From: Flavobacterium microcysteis
Lineage (GTDB): Bacteria > Bacteroidota > Bacteroidia > Flavobacteriales > Flavobacteriaceae
DNA length: 64,000 nucleotides
Assembly: GCF_006385255.1 (NCBI RefSeq)
Contig: NZ_VFJE01000051.1
Span: forward strand, 186,001-250,000
Reading direction: 5' to 3'
Part shown: one piece after another, positions 1-8,272 of the stretch
Layout of the letters: every line of letters starts with the position of its first letter
Position numbering within the stretch: the first letter of the stretch is position 1
Notes under the pieces: model-generated
Database searches by the model: none
What the model was told of the DNA's origin: nothing
What the model saw: only the letters and a program-made list of their open reading frames with translations
Position numbers and translations under genes: made by a program

Positions 1-978
1 ATTAATGAATGGATAAGTGGCGGTCCCGGAGATAAAGCCAGTGTCGTAAAAAATTTTAGACATTTTTTATGGCGTACTACTGAAGTAGCCGATTTACTGG
101 AATGGATGCGTAATTACAATCAGGGAAAACCTCGGGAGGCAGAGATACGGTTTTATGGAATAGACAACCAAATGGGAGAGGATATTAATAAAAGGCTAAG
201 AAGTTATGTTCAAAAATATAACATTAAAATTGATGAAAACCTTTTAGCAGCAGCAGACAGTTGCTCGACAGCGGAATATGGACATGTGAAAATAAAGGAA
301 TGGGGAAAGAAAATGCAACCGAAACTACAGCAGTTAACACAATTGCTGGAGCAGGATTCGCAACGCCTTAAGGCTGCAAATACAAATGAATATGTAGACA
401 TGATACGAGGGTTGGGATATCTGGAAGATTATACAGCTTATATTTCATGGCCAGCTACGGATGTACGTGATAATGCAATGTATGAGAATGTTGTAAAGAT
501 AATGAATATAGAAGTACCAGGTAGTAAGGCATTTATATGGGCACATAATGAACATATAAACAAAAAAGACTTTGGTACGATAGTACCGAGTTTGGGTAGC
601 AGGCTAAAAGAACATTTTAAGGACGATTATTATGCCACGGGATTTGATTTTGGGAGCGGCAAGATGTTAGGCTTTGTCATTAAAAAGAAACAGGTATTAG
701 GATCCGAATACCGTATACTTGACAAACCTTATAAAAAAACATATGCAGAAACTTTTTTTCAAGCCCAACCTGATATCTATTTTGTTGATATTGCTACAGC
801 TGTCAAAAATCCAGAGATGAAAAAATTCTTTGGCACTAAAATGAAACAGCTTTTTGTAGGTGGCCCGGGGTTTGATCCAAAGGATCCGAAGTTTTTTTCA
901 AGAAAATACGAAGAAACGTATGATGGTATCATCTTCTTGAAAAAAATTTCGCCTAGTGTTCCCCAAAAACAACCATAG
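1..978 (+). CDS. Erythromycin esterase family protein (5' end outside window)
   Basis: The frame is open from base 1, so the gene begins upstream; the ATG at 106 is internal, because residues before it (HFLWRTTEVADLLEWMR) belong to the family. About 325 C-terminal residues are present. The conserved FYGIDNQ segment and the FIWAHNEHIN segment match the erythromycin esterase/succinoglycan biosynthesis family; the AHNxH histidines are among those implicated in catalysis in EreB-type enzymes. Most chromosomal members in Bacteroidetes are not proven to hydrolyse macrolides, so a general esterase-like hydrolase is the safer reading. A hairpin terminator follows at 1014-1045. Confidence 0.85.
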   Translation: MNEWISGGPGDKASVVKNFRHFLWRTTEVADLLEWMRNYNQGKPREAEIRFYGIDNQMGEDINKRLRSYVQKYNIKIDENLLAAADSCSTAEYGHVKIKEWGKKMQPKLQQLTQLLEQDSQRLKAANTNEYVDMIRGLGYLEDYTAYISWPATDVRDNAMYENVVKIMNIEVPGSKAFIWAHNEHINKKDFGTIVPSLGSRLKEHFKDDYYATGFDFGSGKMLGFVIKKKQVLGSEYRILDKPYKKTYAETFFQAQPDIYFVDIATAVKNPEMKKFFGTKMKQLFVGGPGFDPKDPKFFSRKYEETYDGIIFLKKISPSVPQKQP

Positions 979-1013
979 AAACGACTCATATATTTGAGGT
1001 GTCAGTAAAAACA

Positions 1014-1045
1014 AAAACCTGTAAATCTTATGGTTTACAGGTTTT
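1014..1045. terminator. Hairpin terminator, family with AAATC-loop-GATTT core
   Basis: A 10-bp stem (AACCTGTAAA at 1016-1025 pairing with TTTACAGGTT at 1034-1043) encloses an 8-base loop. T-runs lie on both sides, strongest when read on the minus strand. It separates the converging esterase and DsbA-like genes. Three other hairpins in the window share its general form (14775, 29465, 38413). Confidence 0.75.
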
Positions 1046-1075
1046 AAAACTAGATTGTGCTTGAGCAGTCGGTAA

Positions 1076-2062
1076 CTAATTCTTTACCGTCCAAAGGGAA
1101 CCGTTTTTAGTTGTCAGTTTTCCTAATTTCCCTTTAGCTGCAAGTTCATTTAAATGCTTTTCGCTTTCTGCTCTTGGTGTTCCAGAAAGTTCAGAAAATT
1201 CTTTTGCTGTCAAAGAAGGATATTTTGAAAAAAGCACTTCCCAATTTTTATGATATTCACTTTTGATAGCTTTTGAGTGAAGTTTTAAAATAGCGCTTTC
1301 ATACAAGGCGTATGGTTTTGAACCATAAACCATTTCTTTCTGTCCTGTTGCATCTATAAAAAAGATGGTTGGGAATCCTCTAACGCCATTTTGTTTTGCA
1401 AAATGCAAATCTTCCTCAAAAAGGACTTTAGCCTTACCATTAAAATCGGTTGTAAATTGTTGTACATCTAAACCCACTTTTTTAGCAGCCATTTCTAAGT
1501 TTTCCCACTTTGCAATATTCTTTTTTTGCAGGAAAACCATTTCCCGGATTTCTCTTAAAAATTGAATCGCTTTTTCTTTGCTCTGCATTTCTGCGGCTTT
1601 AAAAGCTATTGAAGGCGGATAAGAGGATTGTAAAGGATCTTCCAGCCACACATCACCATCAATTGGCATATCATAATAAACACTCACTTCGTCCCAATGA
1701 TGTGCAACATCAGAAGGTTTGCTGATACCACCGCTGTTGTAGCTCCAATCCGGAAGCAAACCACCCATTCGGTATTCAATTTCTATAGTATTGCCGTATT
1801 CCAATTTTAGTTTACGTAGTTGCGGTTCAATTCCCCAACAAGAAGAACAAATAGGGTCTGTAAAATAAATAACCTTGATAGGTTTTTCTGTGGTTTGTGT
1901 TGCAATTTTTCCTGATGTTGCATTATCGGATATTCCACAAATGCCCTCAACAGGATCGCATAATAAGGGATTGGTATTGTTTTCCATTTTTTTATTTGTT
2001 TGAGCCTGACAACCAAAGTTTCCAAGCATTAATACTAGTAGTGTTATAGATTTTAATTTCAT
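1076..2062 (-). CDS. DsbA/FrnE-like thioredoxin-fold protein, secreted
   Basis: The start is placed at the ATG before KLKSITLLVLML, which gives a signal peptide ending near a cysteine (NFGC, a non-canonical lipobox). A longer frame adds 11 residues that would bury the signal. The redox motif CSSCWG (Cys72/Cys75) precedes a helical insertion and a cis-Pro-type segment (GVRGFPTIFF), as in DsbA/FrnE-like proteins of the thioredoxin_5 type. The last 60 residues look like a small winged-helix-like appendix (LTAKEFSELSGTPRAESEKH). Likely a thiol oxidoreductase or isomerase acting outside the cytoplasm. It is divergent from the HxlR gene at 2225, which probably controls it. Confidence 0.8.
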   Translation of the reverse strand: MKLKSITLLVLMLGNFGCQAQTNKKMENNTNPLLCDPVEGICGISDNATSGKIATQTTEKPIKVIYFTDPICSSCWGIEPQLRKLKLEYGNTIEIEYRMGGLLPDWSYNSGGISKPSDVAHHWDEVSVYYDMPIDGDVWLEDPLQSSYPPSIAFKAAEMQSKEKAIQFLREIREMVFLQKKNIAKWENLEMAAKKVGLDVQQFTTDFNGKAKVLFEEDLHFAKQNGVRGFPTIFFIDATGQKEMVYGSKPYALYESAILKLHSKAIKSEYHKNWEVLFSKYPSLTAKEFSELSGTPRAESEKHLNELAAKGKLGKLTTKNGSLWTVKN

Positions 2063-2151
2063 TTTTTTGAATACTATTTCAGAATAGGCTTGCAATTTAT
2101 ACCTACAAAACTAGGCCATATTCAATGTATATTTGCTATGGATTTCCCTTT

Positions 2152-2176
2152 GGAAACTACTTTCCTTTTAGAAAGT
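2152..2176. promoter_or_regulatory. Candidate HxlR operator in divergent promoter region
   Basis: Two overlapping inverted repeats lie between the divergent DsbA-like and HxlR genes: GGAAA-CTAC-TTTCC at 2152-2165 and ACTTTC-CTTTTA-GAAAGT at 2159-2176. HxlR/YodB-type regulators bind short ACTT/AAGT-type palindromes, so this is a plausible autoregulatory and target site. The assignment is inferred from position and symmetry only. Confidence 0.45.
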
Positions 2177-2224
2177 GTCTAGTGGATTCGTAACTTTACA
2201 AATCATAAATTCAATTCAAAAACA

Positions 2225-2593
2225 ATGAAAAAAACTGCCGAAATAAATGCCACGCCTGTTTGCCAGGTTAGAATGCAAGCCATAAGTGATACGATGAGCT
2301 TGTTATCCGGAAAATGGAAATTTCATATACTGGGAACACTTATAGAAGGTAATACATTAGGTTTTATGGACTTGTTACGGGAAATAAATGGAATTGGAAC
2401 AAAAATGCTTTCAAAGGAACTTCAGGATTTGGAAGTAAATAATTTGGTCAATCGAAGAGTAATGAATACAAAACCCATAACGGTTGAATATTCAATTACA
2501 GAATATGGTAAGACACTTTCTCCGTTAATTGATGAAATGGCAAAATGGGGAATTGATTATAGGAGGAAGGTTTATTTAAAAGATGCTAAGTAA
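2225..2593 (+). CDS. HxlR family transcriptional regulator
   Basis: A 122-residue winged-helix protein with the family pattern: an N-terminal Cys (CQVRMQAI), then LLSGKWKFHILGTL, an MDLLREINGIGTKMLSKEL recognition region, and a beta wing (VNRRVMNTKPITVEYSITEYG). The Cys near residue 13 corresponds to the redox-sensing Cys of YodB/HypR-like HxlR regulators that respond to quinones or disulfide stress. This fits the divergent thioredoxin-fold neighbour. Length is typical. Confidence 0.9.
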   Translation: MKKTAEINATPVCQVRMQAISDTMSLLSGKWKFHILGTLIEGNTLGFMDLLREINGIGTKMLSKELQDLEVNNLVNRRVMNTKPITVEYSITEYGKTLSPLIDEMAKWGIDYRRKVYLKDAK

Positions 2594-2764
2594 CTAAGGT
2601 TCTAAGTGGCTAAGGTTAGGAGGTTCAAGAGTAAAAGAAGAAGTTATTGAAAATAGATTTCTTTTAGTTGGTGTAGTCTTCTAAATCTGTGTAATTATTC
2701 TAATCTGTGGCTAAAAAACTCTCAATTTAAGTTGTCCAGTCAAAATCATTCAAATAGTCTAAGA

Positions 2765-4279
2765 CTAATTATTTATCAGCTCCATAGCCTTTTCAAGATC
2801 ACGGTCTTTTTTAATTACGATATCTAACGGATCATAATCCACTTTGTAATCCGGCATAATGCCTCGACCACGAATTGGATTCCTGGCTACAGATTCAACA
2901 CGCATCCAGGGAAAATCAATCATTATTTTTGTATTTGGCAATGTTAATTCCTGCATCACCATACCATTACAGCCTTCTTCACCGCCAGCAGTCTCTCTCC
3001 CGATGAATTTTACGTTTTTGCATTGCGATTTAAGAGCCGCTGTAAAAAGCGCACCCGATGAAAAAGTAGCACCATCAATTAAGACATACAAATTGCCGTC
3101 AAAATGATATTCTTTTGCTAATGGAAGAGGACCGTATACTGTGCCCATTGCAGGGGTAGTTTCTACATGATACCATGAACCTTCTTTAGTGGTAATTTTA
3201 TATCCTTGTAAAAATCCATTGGTGCGATCCGTATCGAAATAGGTAGCAGATTTATTTAAAGTCGGATTTTGTAGCCGTGATTTGACATCTTTAATGATAG
3301 AAAAAGGGGAGTCTGCGAGATAAGACAATAATTGAATTGCAACACGAATGTCACCTCCTGTATTATGTCGCACATCCAGTATTAAATTCTTTATTTTTTT
3401 AGACTCGATCTGCTTAAAAGCCTCTTTATATGTAATGGTATCCTGATAGGAGAAAGGCTTTGTCTCAAACAATGCAGTCTGAGAATCATTAAAAAACCGA
3501 AGCTTAAGATTTCCAGTATTTTCTGCCGTAGTCCAGTTTGTATAATTATCAAAAGGGGCAGTTTGGGGTTCGTTCGAGATTATTTTATCTGTATCTACAG
3601 TCAAATCTTTAAGTTCGCCTTGCCTGGTTCGTATTTGCATTTTATAAGTACCTTTCCAATGATAGTATTTATTGCAGACGTCCTCAAAACCGTCATACTC
3701 GCTTAAAAACAATTCTTTAAAGGTTTGATTATAACCGTCAGTAGAATACAAGTCAAACCCATGTTTGATAATTTCTTTTACAACAACGTCATTGATACTG
3801 ATAATTTCATCTCCGGTTCGTAATACCTCTGTTTGATGGGTAGTTATAAAAACCTTACCATTAGTGACAAGCACTTTAAACGGCAAATGCGCAGGATACA
3901 AACCTACAGGATCCTTATACCCTACAGAATGTTTTATCTGTGTATGGCCACACCTCAATTTACAGATGAAAGGATATATTTGAGAAATAAATTCACTTTC
4001 ATATAGCGGTTTGTTGATTGATGAATAGGTCTGATTGTAGACTTTTTGTAGGCTGTCAGCTGAGGTATAATAATTATATCCCGGATGCATCTCCTTTATT
4101 GTTGACCAAAGGACAGTCAAATCTGACTGCATACTTTTTACAGATAATTTTTGTGGTGTACTGCCTTTTTCAGAAGATTTATGAACTTTTTCCTGGCTTT
4201 TAACGGGTAGGCTAGTGCCAATAAAGAATGTAATGACGATTATATAGAATATAACTTTATATTTTGGGTTCGGTTTCAT
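2765..4279 (-). CDS. S41 family (tail-specific) peptidase, exported
   Basis: 504 residues with an N-terminal signal/anchor (VIFYIIVITFFIGTSLPVKS). The middle carries a PDZ-like stretch (LRTGDEIISINDVVV), followed by the S41 catalytic core NLILDVRHNTGGD and GATFSSGALFTAAL, where the Ser of FSSGA is the expected nucleophile. GRETAGGEEGCNG is the downstream conserved loop. The exported C-terminal-processing-peptidase-like fold suggests a periplasmic or surface protease. It reads toward the HxlR gene; about 170 bp between them hold no gene. Confidence 0.85.
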   Translation of the reverse strand: MKPNPKYKVIFYIIVITFFIGTSLPVKSQEKVHKSSEKGSTPQKLSVKSMQSDLTVLWSTIKEMHPGYNYYTSADSLQKVYNQTYSSINKPLYESEFISQIYPFICKLRCGHTQIKHSVGYKDPVGLYPAHLPFKVLVTNGKVFITTHQTEVLRTGDEIISINDVVVKEIIKHGFDLYSTDGYNQTFKELFLSEYDGFEDVCNKYYHWKGTYKMQIRTRQGELKDLTVDTDKIISNEPQTAPFDNYTNWTTAENTGNLKLRFFNDSQTALFETKPFSYQDTITYKEAFKQIESKKIKNLILDVRHNTGGDIRVAIQLLSYLADSPFSIIKDVKSRLQNPTLNKSATYFDTDRTNGFLQGYKITTKEGSWYHVETTPAMGTVYGPLPLAKEYHFDGNLYVLIDGATFSSGALFTAALKSQCKNVKFIGRETAGGEEGCNGMVMQELTLPNTKIMIDFPWMRVESVARNPIRGRGIMPDYKVDYDPLDIVIKKDRDLEKAMELINN

Positions 4280-4316
4280 TCTTTTTAGGCTATAGATAGC
4301 AGGTTAGTATTAACTC

Positions 4317-4865
4317 TTATTTGTTCAATTTAGAATAAATTACGGTATCGAGAAATTGCCCGTTATAGAATTCATTTTCCTTAAAATGTGCTTCTTTAAC
4401 AAAACTGCATTTCTCTAATGCTTTGGCCGAAGCTATATTTTCAGGATCAATCATTGCTTCGATAGAATGGAGTCCCATGGTAGAAAAACCATAATCCACA
4501 ACTCCATTAATTGCTTCGGTAACATAACCTTTTCCATGAAAATCAGGAAGTAACATATAGCCAATTTCTGCACGGAAATGCTCAGGTTTCATACGAAAAA
4601 AGCCAATGGTTCCAATCATTTTGGGATTGTCTTTTAGTGTAATAGCCCAATTAATCACTTCATTGTTGCTGATTTTTTCATCCATCATTTTGAAGTGTTC
4701 TGAGGCTTCGTCAATTGATGTGGCTACTGGCCGGGGAATATATTTCATTATGTTTGGGTCAGAGCGTAGCGCAAATAGTTCATTAACATCATTTAAATCA
4801 GCGCGTCGGAGTTTTAACCTTTGGGTTTCCAATTCAGGAAAATCTGAGAAATCTATAGTAAGCAT
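4317..4865 (-). CDS. GNAT family N-acetyltransferase, RimJ/RimL type
   Basis: 182 residues. It opens with ELETQRLKLRRADLNDVNELF, a hallmark of RimJ/RimL-like acetyltransferases. The acetyl-CoA loop is represented by GYMLLPDFHGKGYVTEAI and the C-terminal NIASAKALEKCSF. The substrate could be an N-terminal amine of a protein or a small molecule and cannot be told from sequence. It lies 37 bp downstream of the peptidase start side on the same strand, but probably has its own promoter. Confidence 0.88.
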   Translation of the reverse strand: MLTIDFSDFPELETQRLKLRRADLNDVNELFALRSDPNIMKYIPRPVATSIDEASEHFKMMDEKISNNEVINWAITLKDNPKMIGTIGFFRMKPEHFRAEIGYMLLPDFHGKGYVTEAINGVVDYGFSTMGLHSIEAMIDPENIASAKALEKCSFVKEAHFKENEFYNGQFLDTVIYSKLNK

Positions 4866-4942
4866 TATTCGTTTTGTGTTTCTGTAAAGTTATAATTTTT
4901 CATCAGAAATTTTACGATATCTAGACTTTGACTTATGAATTA

Positions 4943-5818
4943 TTATGCACCTTTATTAAAACCTATTGTATCTCTGTATAACTGTGGCGACACATCGGTT
5001 TTACCTTTAAACACTCTGCTGAAATAATATTCATCATCATAACCCAGTTCATAGGCAATCTCTTTAACTGTTTTGTCAGTGAGATACAATTCTCTTTTTG
5101 CTTCAACAATAATTCTTTCAGTTATCAGGTCAGATAGCGTCATGTTGAAATGATTTTTTGCAGCTCGTGAAAGGACAACAGGTGTCACATGGAGCATATC
5201 TGCATAATCACTTGCAGAATGTTTTGTTCTGAAATTATCTTCTATTGCATTTCTTAAATCCTGTATAATGAGCAATTGCTTGTCATTACCATTTACACTT
5301 TTAATAGATTGTTGTTCGAGTTTTATTCTGGTAGCAAGAACTAAGAATATCTTTAAATAAGAAACAAGGACTTCATCTTTTCTCAAAGCCTCCATTTTCA
5401 GCTCATTGACAATTTCTCCAACGATATTCAGAAGTATTTGCCTGTTGTTTTGGTCAAGAAGTATAAATGGTTGCTGATAAATATTGTTGAACAAGATTCC
5501 GTTTGCAGCAATTTCTCTATGATGTCTGTATATACAGAAGAAATCATGATGAAACTGAATTGAAATACCTGTCAACGGCCCTTCAGAAGCCAGCATAAAG
5601 GGCTGATACGGATAAAAAGCAAACAGCGTATTTTCTTTGAACGAATACTCACAAAGATCAACTTTTGCCAATCCCTCTCCCGAAGTAATAATGATTAGCG
5701 TAAAATAATTATTCCGCTGTATGTGATCAAAATAACTACTGTTGTCAAACTCGAATACTTTAAAAGATAAGTTTCCATTTTGTTGATTAACAAGTGTATA
5801 TACGGACTGTGATAGCAT
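4943..5818 (-). CDS. AraC family transcriptional regulator
   Basis: 291 residues: an N-terminal cupin-like sensor (about 1-160), then two helix-turn-helix units at the C-terminus (SASDYADMLHVTPVVLSRAAK and VKEIAYELGYDDEYYFSRVFK). The second carries the AraC signature. The upstream deaminase gene ends 6 bp before this start, so the two are co-transcribed, deaminase first. The regulated genes are not identifiable, though the DsrE/OYE divergent promoter lies nearby. Confidence 0.9.
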   Translation of the reverse strand: MLSQSVYTLVNQQNGNLSFKVFEFDNSSYFDHIQRNNYFTLIIITSGEGLAKVDLCEYSFKENTLFAFYPYQPFMLASEGPLTGISIQFHHDFFCIYRHHREIAANGILFNNIYQQPFILLDQNNRQILLNIVGEIVNELKMEALRKDEVLVSYLKIFLVLATRIKLEQQSIKSVNGNDKQLLIIQDLRNAIEDNFRTKHSASDYADMLHVTPVVLSRAAKNHFNMTLSDLITERIIVEAKRELYLTDKTVKEIAYELGYDDEYYFSRVFKGKTDVSPQLYRDTIGFNKGA

Positions 5819-5824
5819 AGTTAT

Positions 5825-6292
5825 TTATGATTTGCTTAATAATTCTAAAAATTGAGCATTTAGAATAGTACATTCTTCAAGGCATATTCCGCTGATTACC
5901 TTTGGGTTATTTCCCCATTTGGGTACATCTTGAGTGGACAGAATATTATATTTTGAAGTAAAGCCGCCTATATACGGGACAGCAGTACCATAAATGATTT
6001 CAGGTATTTTATGATGGCGAATCATATAAGAACACATAATGCAAGGTTCGTGTGTAGTGAATAGCTTTGCCAGATGTAATTTTTCTGAATATCCATTGTT
6101 TAGAGCATCTCTAATGGCCATTATTTCTGCATGATTAGTAATGTCTCCGGTTGATTTACCCGATTCAATACCGCTACCAATTACTTTTCCATCCCATACA
6201 ATCAATGCGCCTACAGGAGGATTACCAGCAGCTAAAGCACTTTTAGCGAGATCTAAACATTGATGCATATAATATTGAAAATCGTCTGGCAT
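5825..6292 (-). CDS. Nucleoside/guanine deaminase-like zinc enzyme
   Basis: 155 residues of the cytidine/deoxycytidylate deaminase fold. The zinc-site motifs are HAEIMAIRDAL (His ligand plus catalytic Glu) and PCIMCSYMI (two Cys ligands). The dinucleotide spacing and NPPVGALIVWDGKVIGSG fit the guanine deaminase/TadA-like branch. The gene is paired with an AraC regulator instead of tRNA-modification genes, so a free base or nucleoside substrate is more likely than tRNA. Confidence 0.85.
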   Translation of the reverse strand: MPDDFQYYMHQCLDLAKSALAAGNPPVGALIVWDGKVIGSGIESGKSTGDITNHAEIMAIRDALNNGYSEKLHLAKLFTTHEPCIMCSYMIRHHKIPEIIYGTAVPYIGGFTSKYNILSTQDVPKWGNNPKVISGICLEECTILNAQFLELLSKS

Positions 6293-6472
6293 AATTTATA
6301 AGTTAAGTGGTATTTGAGTTTTGATTAGATGGATGTGAATCTCCAGTTCTGCTAAATTACTCAAAAAAACAACCCTTTTGATGGTGATTTATTGAAGTTA
6401 ATAGTCTGAATTTATTTTATGAATTTAAAAACTGCCCTCTTAAAAATATAAGAGGACAGTAGGAGAACTGCG

Positions 6473-6838
6473 TTAAAAAACCAAGATGTCGTAACCTTCT
6501 TTTTTTAGATTAACAAAGCTTGGCAGGCCTGGAGTTCCAGGTACTTCGTTATCACTTAACAAATCATAGCCAGATATTTCGGTGCCAAATACAGCAACAC
6601 ATCCTTTCGAAAGACCATGGACATGATCTTTTACTTCCTGATAAAGAGCATTAACCGGATGTTCGGGTTTTTCAAGTTGCTCAGGCCATCTTATACCCGT
6701 GCCCTGAAAAATAATTTTTACATCTTCACCTTCGTGTTTGAATTCATAGGCCGATGCTAAAGCATTGAATACGCGTCCTAGCGCTTCTTCTGAACCCGCT
6801 TTTGGGTCAGAAAGAATAATAATAGCTGTTTTTTTCAT
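6473..6838 (-). CDS. DsrE family protein
   Basis: The start at 6838 (MKKTAIIILSDPKAGSEEALGRVFNAL) is preferred over a frame extension seven residues longer, because it aligns with the DsrE beta-alpha start. 121 residues. DsrE-type folds carry sulfur or thiol chemistry, but the single Cys here (KGCVAVFG) is not in a clear sulfurtransferase motif. It is divergent from an Old Yellow Enzyme gene and shares a symmetrical control region with it (6891-7033), which suggests both respond to the same stress. Confidence 0.75.
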   Translation of the reverse strand: MKKTAIIILSDPKAGSEEALGRVFNALASAYEFKHEGEDVKIIFQGTGIRWPEQLEKPEHPVNALYQEVKDHVHGLSKGCVAVFGTEISGYDLLSDNEVPGTPGLPSFVNLKKEGYDILVF

Positions 6839-6890
6839 TTGAATAGTTTTTATTAACACGGCAAAGATCTGATGAGAAAGCTTGGTAAAG

Positions 6891-7033
6891 AATGGACGAA
6901 ATTTACTTTATAATGGAGAATTTTCATCCGATTTCTCATCGATAATAAAACAGCATCTATCCGCAGAACCACTCAAAATAAGATTTTGAAAGTCGGTTCT
7001 AAAACATCCATCATAAAGTAAAAATCGTCCATT
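6891..7033. promoter_or_regulatory. Long inverted repeat between divergent DsrE and OYE genes
   Basis: Arm 1 at 6891-6916 and arm 2 at 7008-7033 are each 26 bp and are reverse complements at 23 of 26 positions (arm 1 begins AATGGACGA, arm 2 ends TCGTCCATT). They are 91 bp apart. Each arm sits at about the same distance upstream of a -7-like box on its own side: CAACTTTG for OYE and GATCTTTG for DsrE. This is most simply a duplicated operator controlling both divergent promoters. Confidence 0.65.
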
Positions 7034-7062
7034 TTGCAGGAGTCATTATCTGGACAACTTTG
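7033..7062 (+). promoter_or_regulatory. Promoter of OYE gene, Bacteroidetes type
   Basis: TTTG at 7033-7036 and CAACTTTG at 7055-7062 are separated by 18 bases, close to the Bacteroidetes consensus (TTTG at -33, TAnnTTTG at -7). The -33 element touches the end of operator arm 2. Confidence 0.45.
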
Positions 7063-7107
7063 CACCAAATAATCATTCATATAAGTAGAACTAAAAAAAT
7101 AAACAAA

Positions 7108-8196
7108 ATGGCTGTTTCTGATTTATTTAAACCGCTTACTTTTTTACATGGTCCAGCAATGAGAAATCGTTTTATGTTGGCACCGTTAACCAGCCAGCAA
7201 AGTGATTTTGATGGTACTGCATCAGAATACGACCAATATTGGATGGAACAACTTGCCCAGGGCGGCTACGGATTAATCCAAACCAGCGCTGCAACGATAG
7301 AAGCAGGAGGTATAGCGTTTGAACGCCAGTTAGGCATTCATAGTGATGACCACTTACCTGGATTGACTAAAATGGCATCAGCTATTCGTAACGGAGGTGC
7401 GTTGTCAGCAGTACAGTTACATCATGCCGGACATCGGGCTAAGCCTTCTATTGGAGGAATACCGGCTCCCGCTTCCAGTATGACATTAGAAGGAATCAAA
7501 GCAATTACAACTGAAGAAGTAGAACGAATTCGTGACAGCTTCATAACAGCCGCAAAAAGAGCTCAACAGGCAGGATTCAATGGAATCTCGGTTCATGGAG
7601 CTTTTGGATGGATTCTTTCGGAATTTATGTCCCCTAATTTAAATGACCGCACGGATAAATATGGAGGAAGTCTGGAAAATCGTGCCCGTTTTACCATTGA
7701 AGTTATTGAAGGGATTCGTCAAGCTTGTGGACCTGATTTCCAGATAGGCTGGCGATTATCTATTGAACGATACGGATTGCTTTTAGAGGAGTTGCGAGAA
7801 ATAACCGCTAGCATTTTTGATCGTGAACTAATCGACTATCTGGACTTGGCTTTATGGGATTCAGCCCAGGTAGTTCGGGAAGGAACTTTTAAAGGAAAAA
7901 CAATGCTGAGTGTTTTTACTGAACTTCCCCGTAAAGGTGTTCGTTTGGGTGTAGCTGGAAAAATTATGAGTGCTCAGCGTGCTGGTGAACTTTTGGATGA
8001 AGGTTGTGATTTCGTGCTTATCGCTCGTGCAGCTATTCTTCAGAGAGATTTTCCTCTTCAGGTAAAAGAGAACCCAATGTATGATAGTCCACAATTACCC
8101 GTAATGGCAAATTATCTGCGCCAGGGTGGGTTAAGTGAACGTTTTATTGATACGATGAGAGGGTGGCAGACTTTTGTAAAGCCCGGTTCCTTATAA
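7108..8196 (+). CDS. NADH:flavin oxidoreductase / Old Yellow Enzyme family
   Basis: The start at 7108 (MAVSDLFKPLTFLHG) follows the usual N-terminus; an earlier in-frame ATG at 7060 overlaps the promoter. 362 residues forming an FMN TIM barrel. Motifs seen are HHAGHRA, GFNGISVHGAFGWILSEF, SPNLNDRTDKYGGSLENR (the strongest family signature) and the C-terminal GKIMSAQRAGELL phosphate-binding turn. It probably reduces activated alkenes such as enones or quinones using NAD(P)H. Its divergent partner is the DsrE gene. A strong terminator follows at 8221. Confidence 0.92.
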   Translation: MAVSDLFKPLTFLHGPAMRNRFMLAPLTSQQSDFDGTASEYDQYWMEQLAQGGYGLIQTSAATIEAGGIAFERQLGIHSDDHLPGLTKMASAIRNGGALSAVQLHHAGHRAKPSIGGIPAPASSMTLEGIKAITTEEVERIRDSFITAAKRAQQAGFNGISVHGAFGWILSEFMSPNLNDRTDKYGGSLENRARFTIEVIEGIRQACGPDFQIGWRLSIERYGLLLEELREITASIFDRELIDYLDLALWDSAQVVREGTFKGKTMLSVFTELPRKGVRLGVAGKIMSAQRAGELLDEGCDFVLIARAAILQRDFPLQVKENPMYDSPQLPVMANYLRQGGLSERFIDTMRGWQTFVKPGSL

Positions 8197-8220
8197 AAGT
8201 TTTGGTATAAAACACAAAAA

Positions 8221-8239
8221 ACCCCGCTATTAGCGGGGT
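8221..8239. terminator. Bidirectional terminator between converging genes
   Basis: An 8-bp GC-rich stem (ACCCCGCT/AGCGGGGT) with a 3-base loop, preceded by A-run and followed by TT. It lies between the converging OYE gene and the long adhesin gene. Confidence 0.85.
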
Positions 8240-8272
8240 TTAAAGCTTAAAAATCATCATTAAATATATAAC

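Noticed and set aside
1..978. Assigning a proven macrolide-resistance role to the erythromycin esterase family gene
   Set aside because: The N-terminus is outside the window and the family includes many members of unknown substrate.
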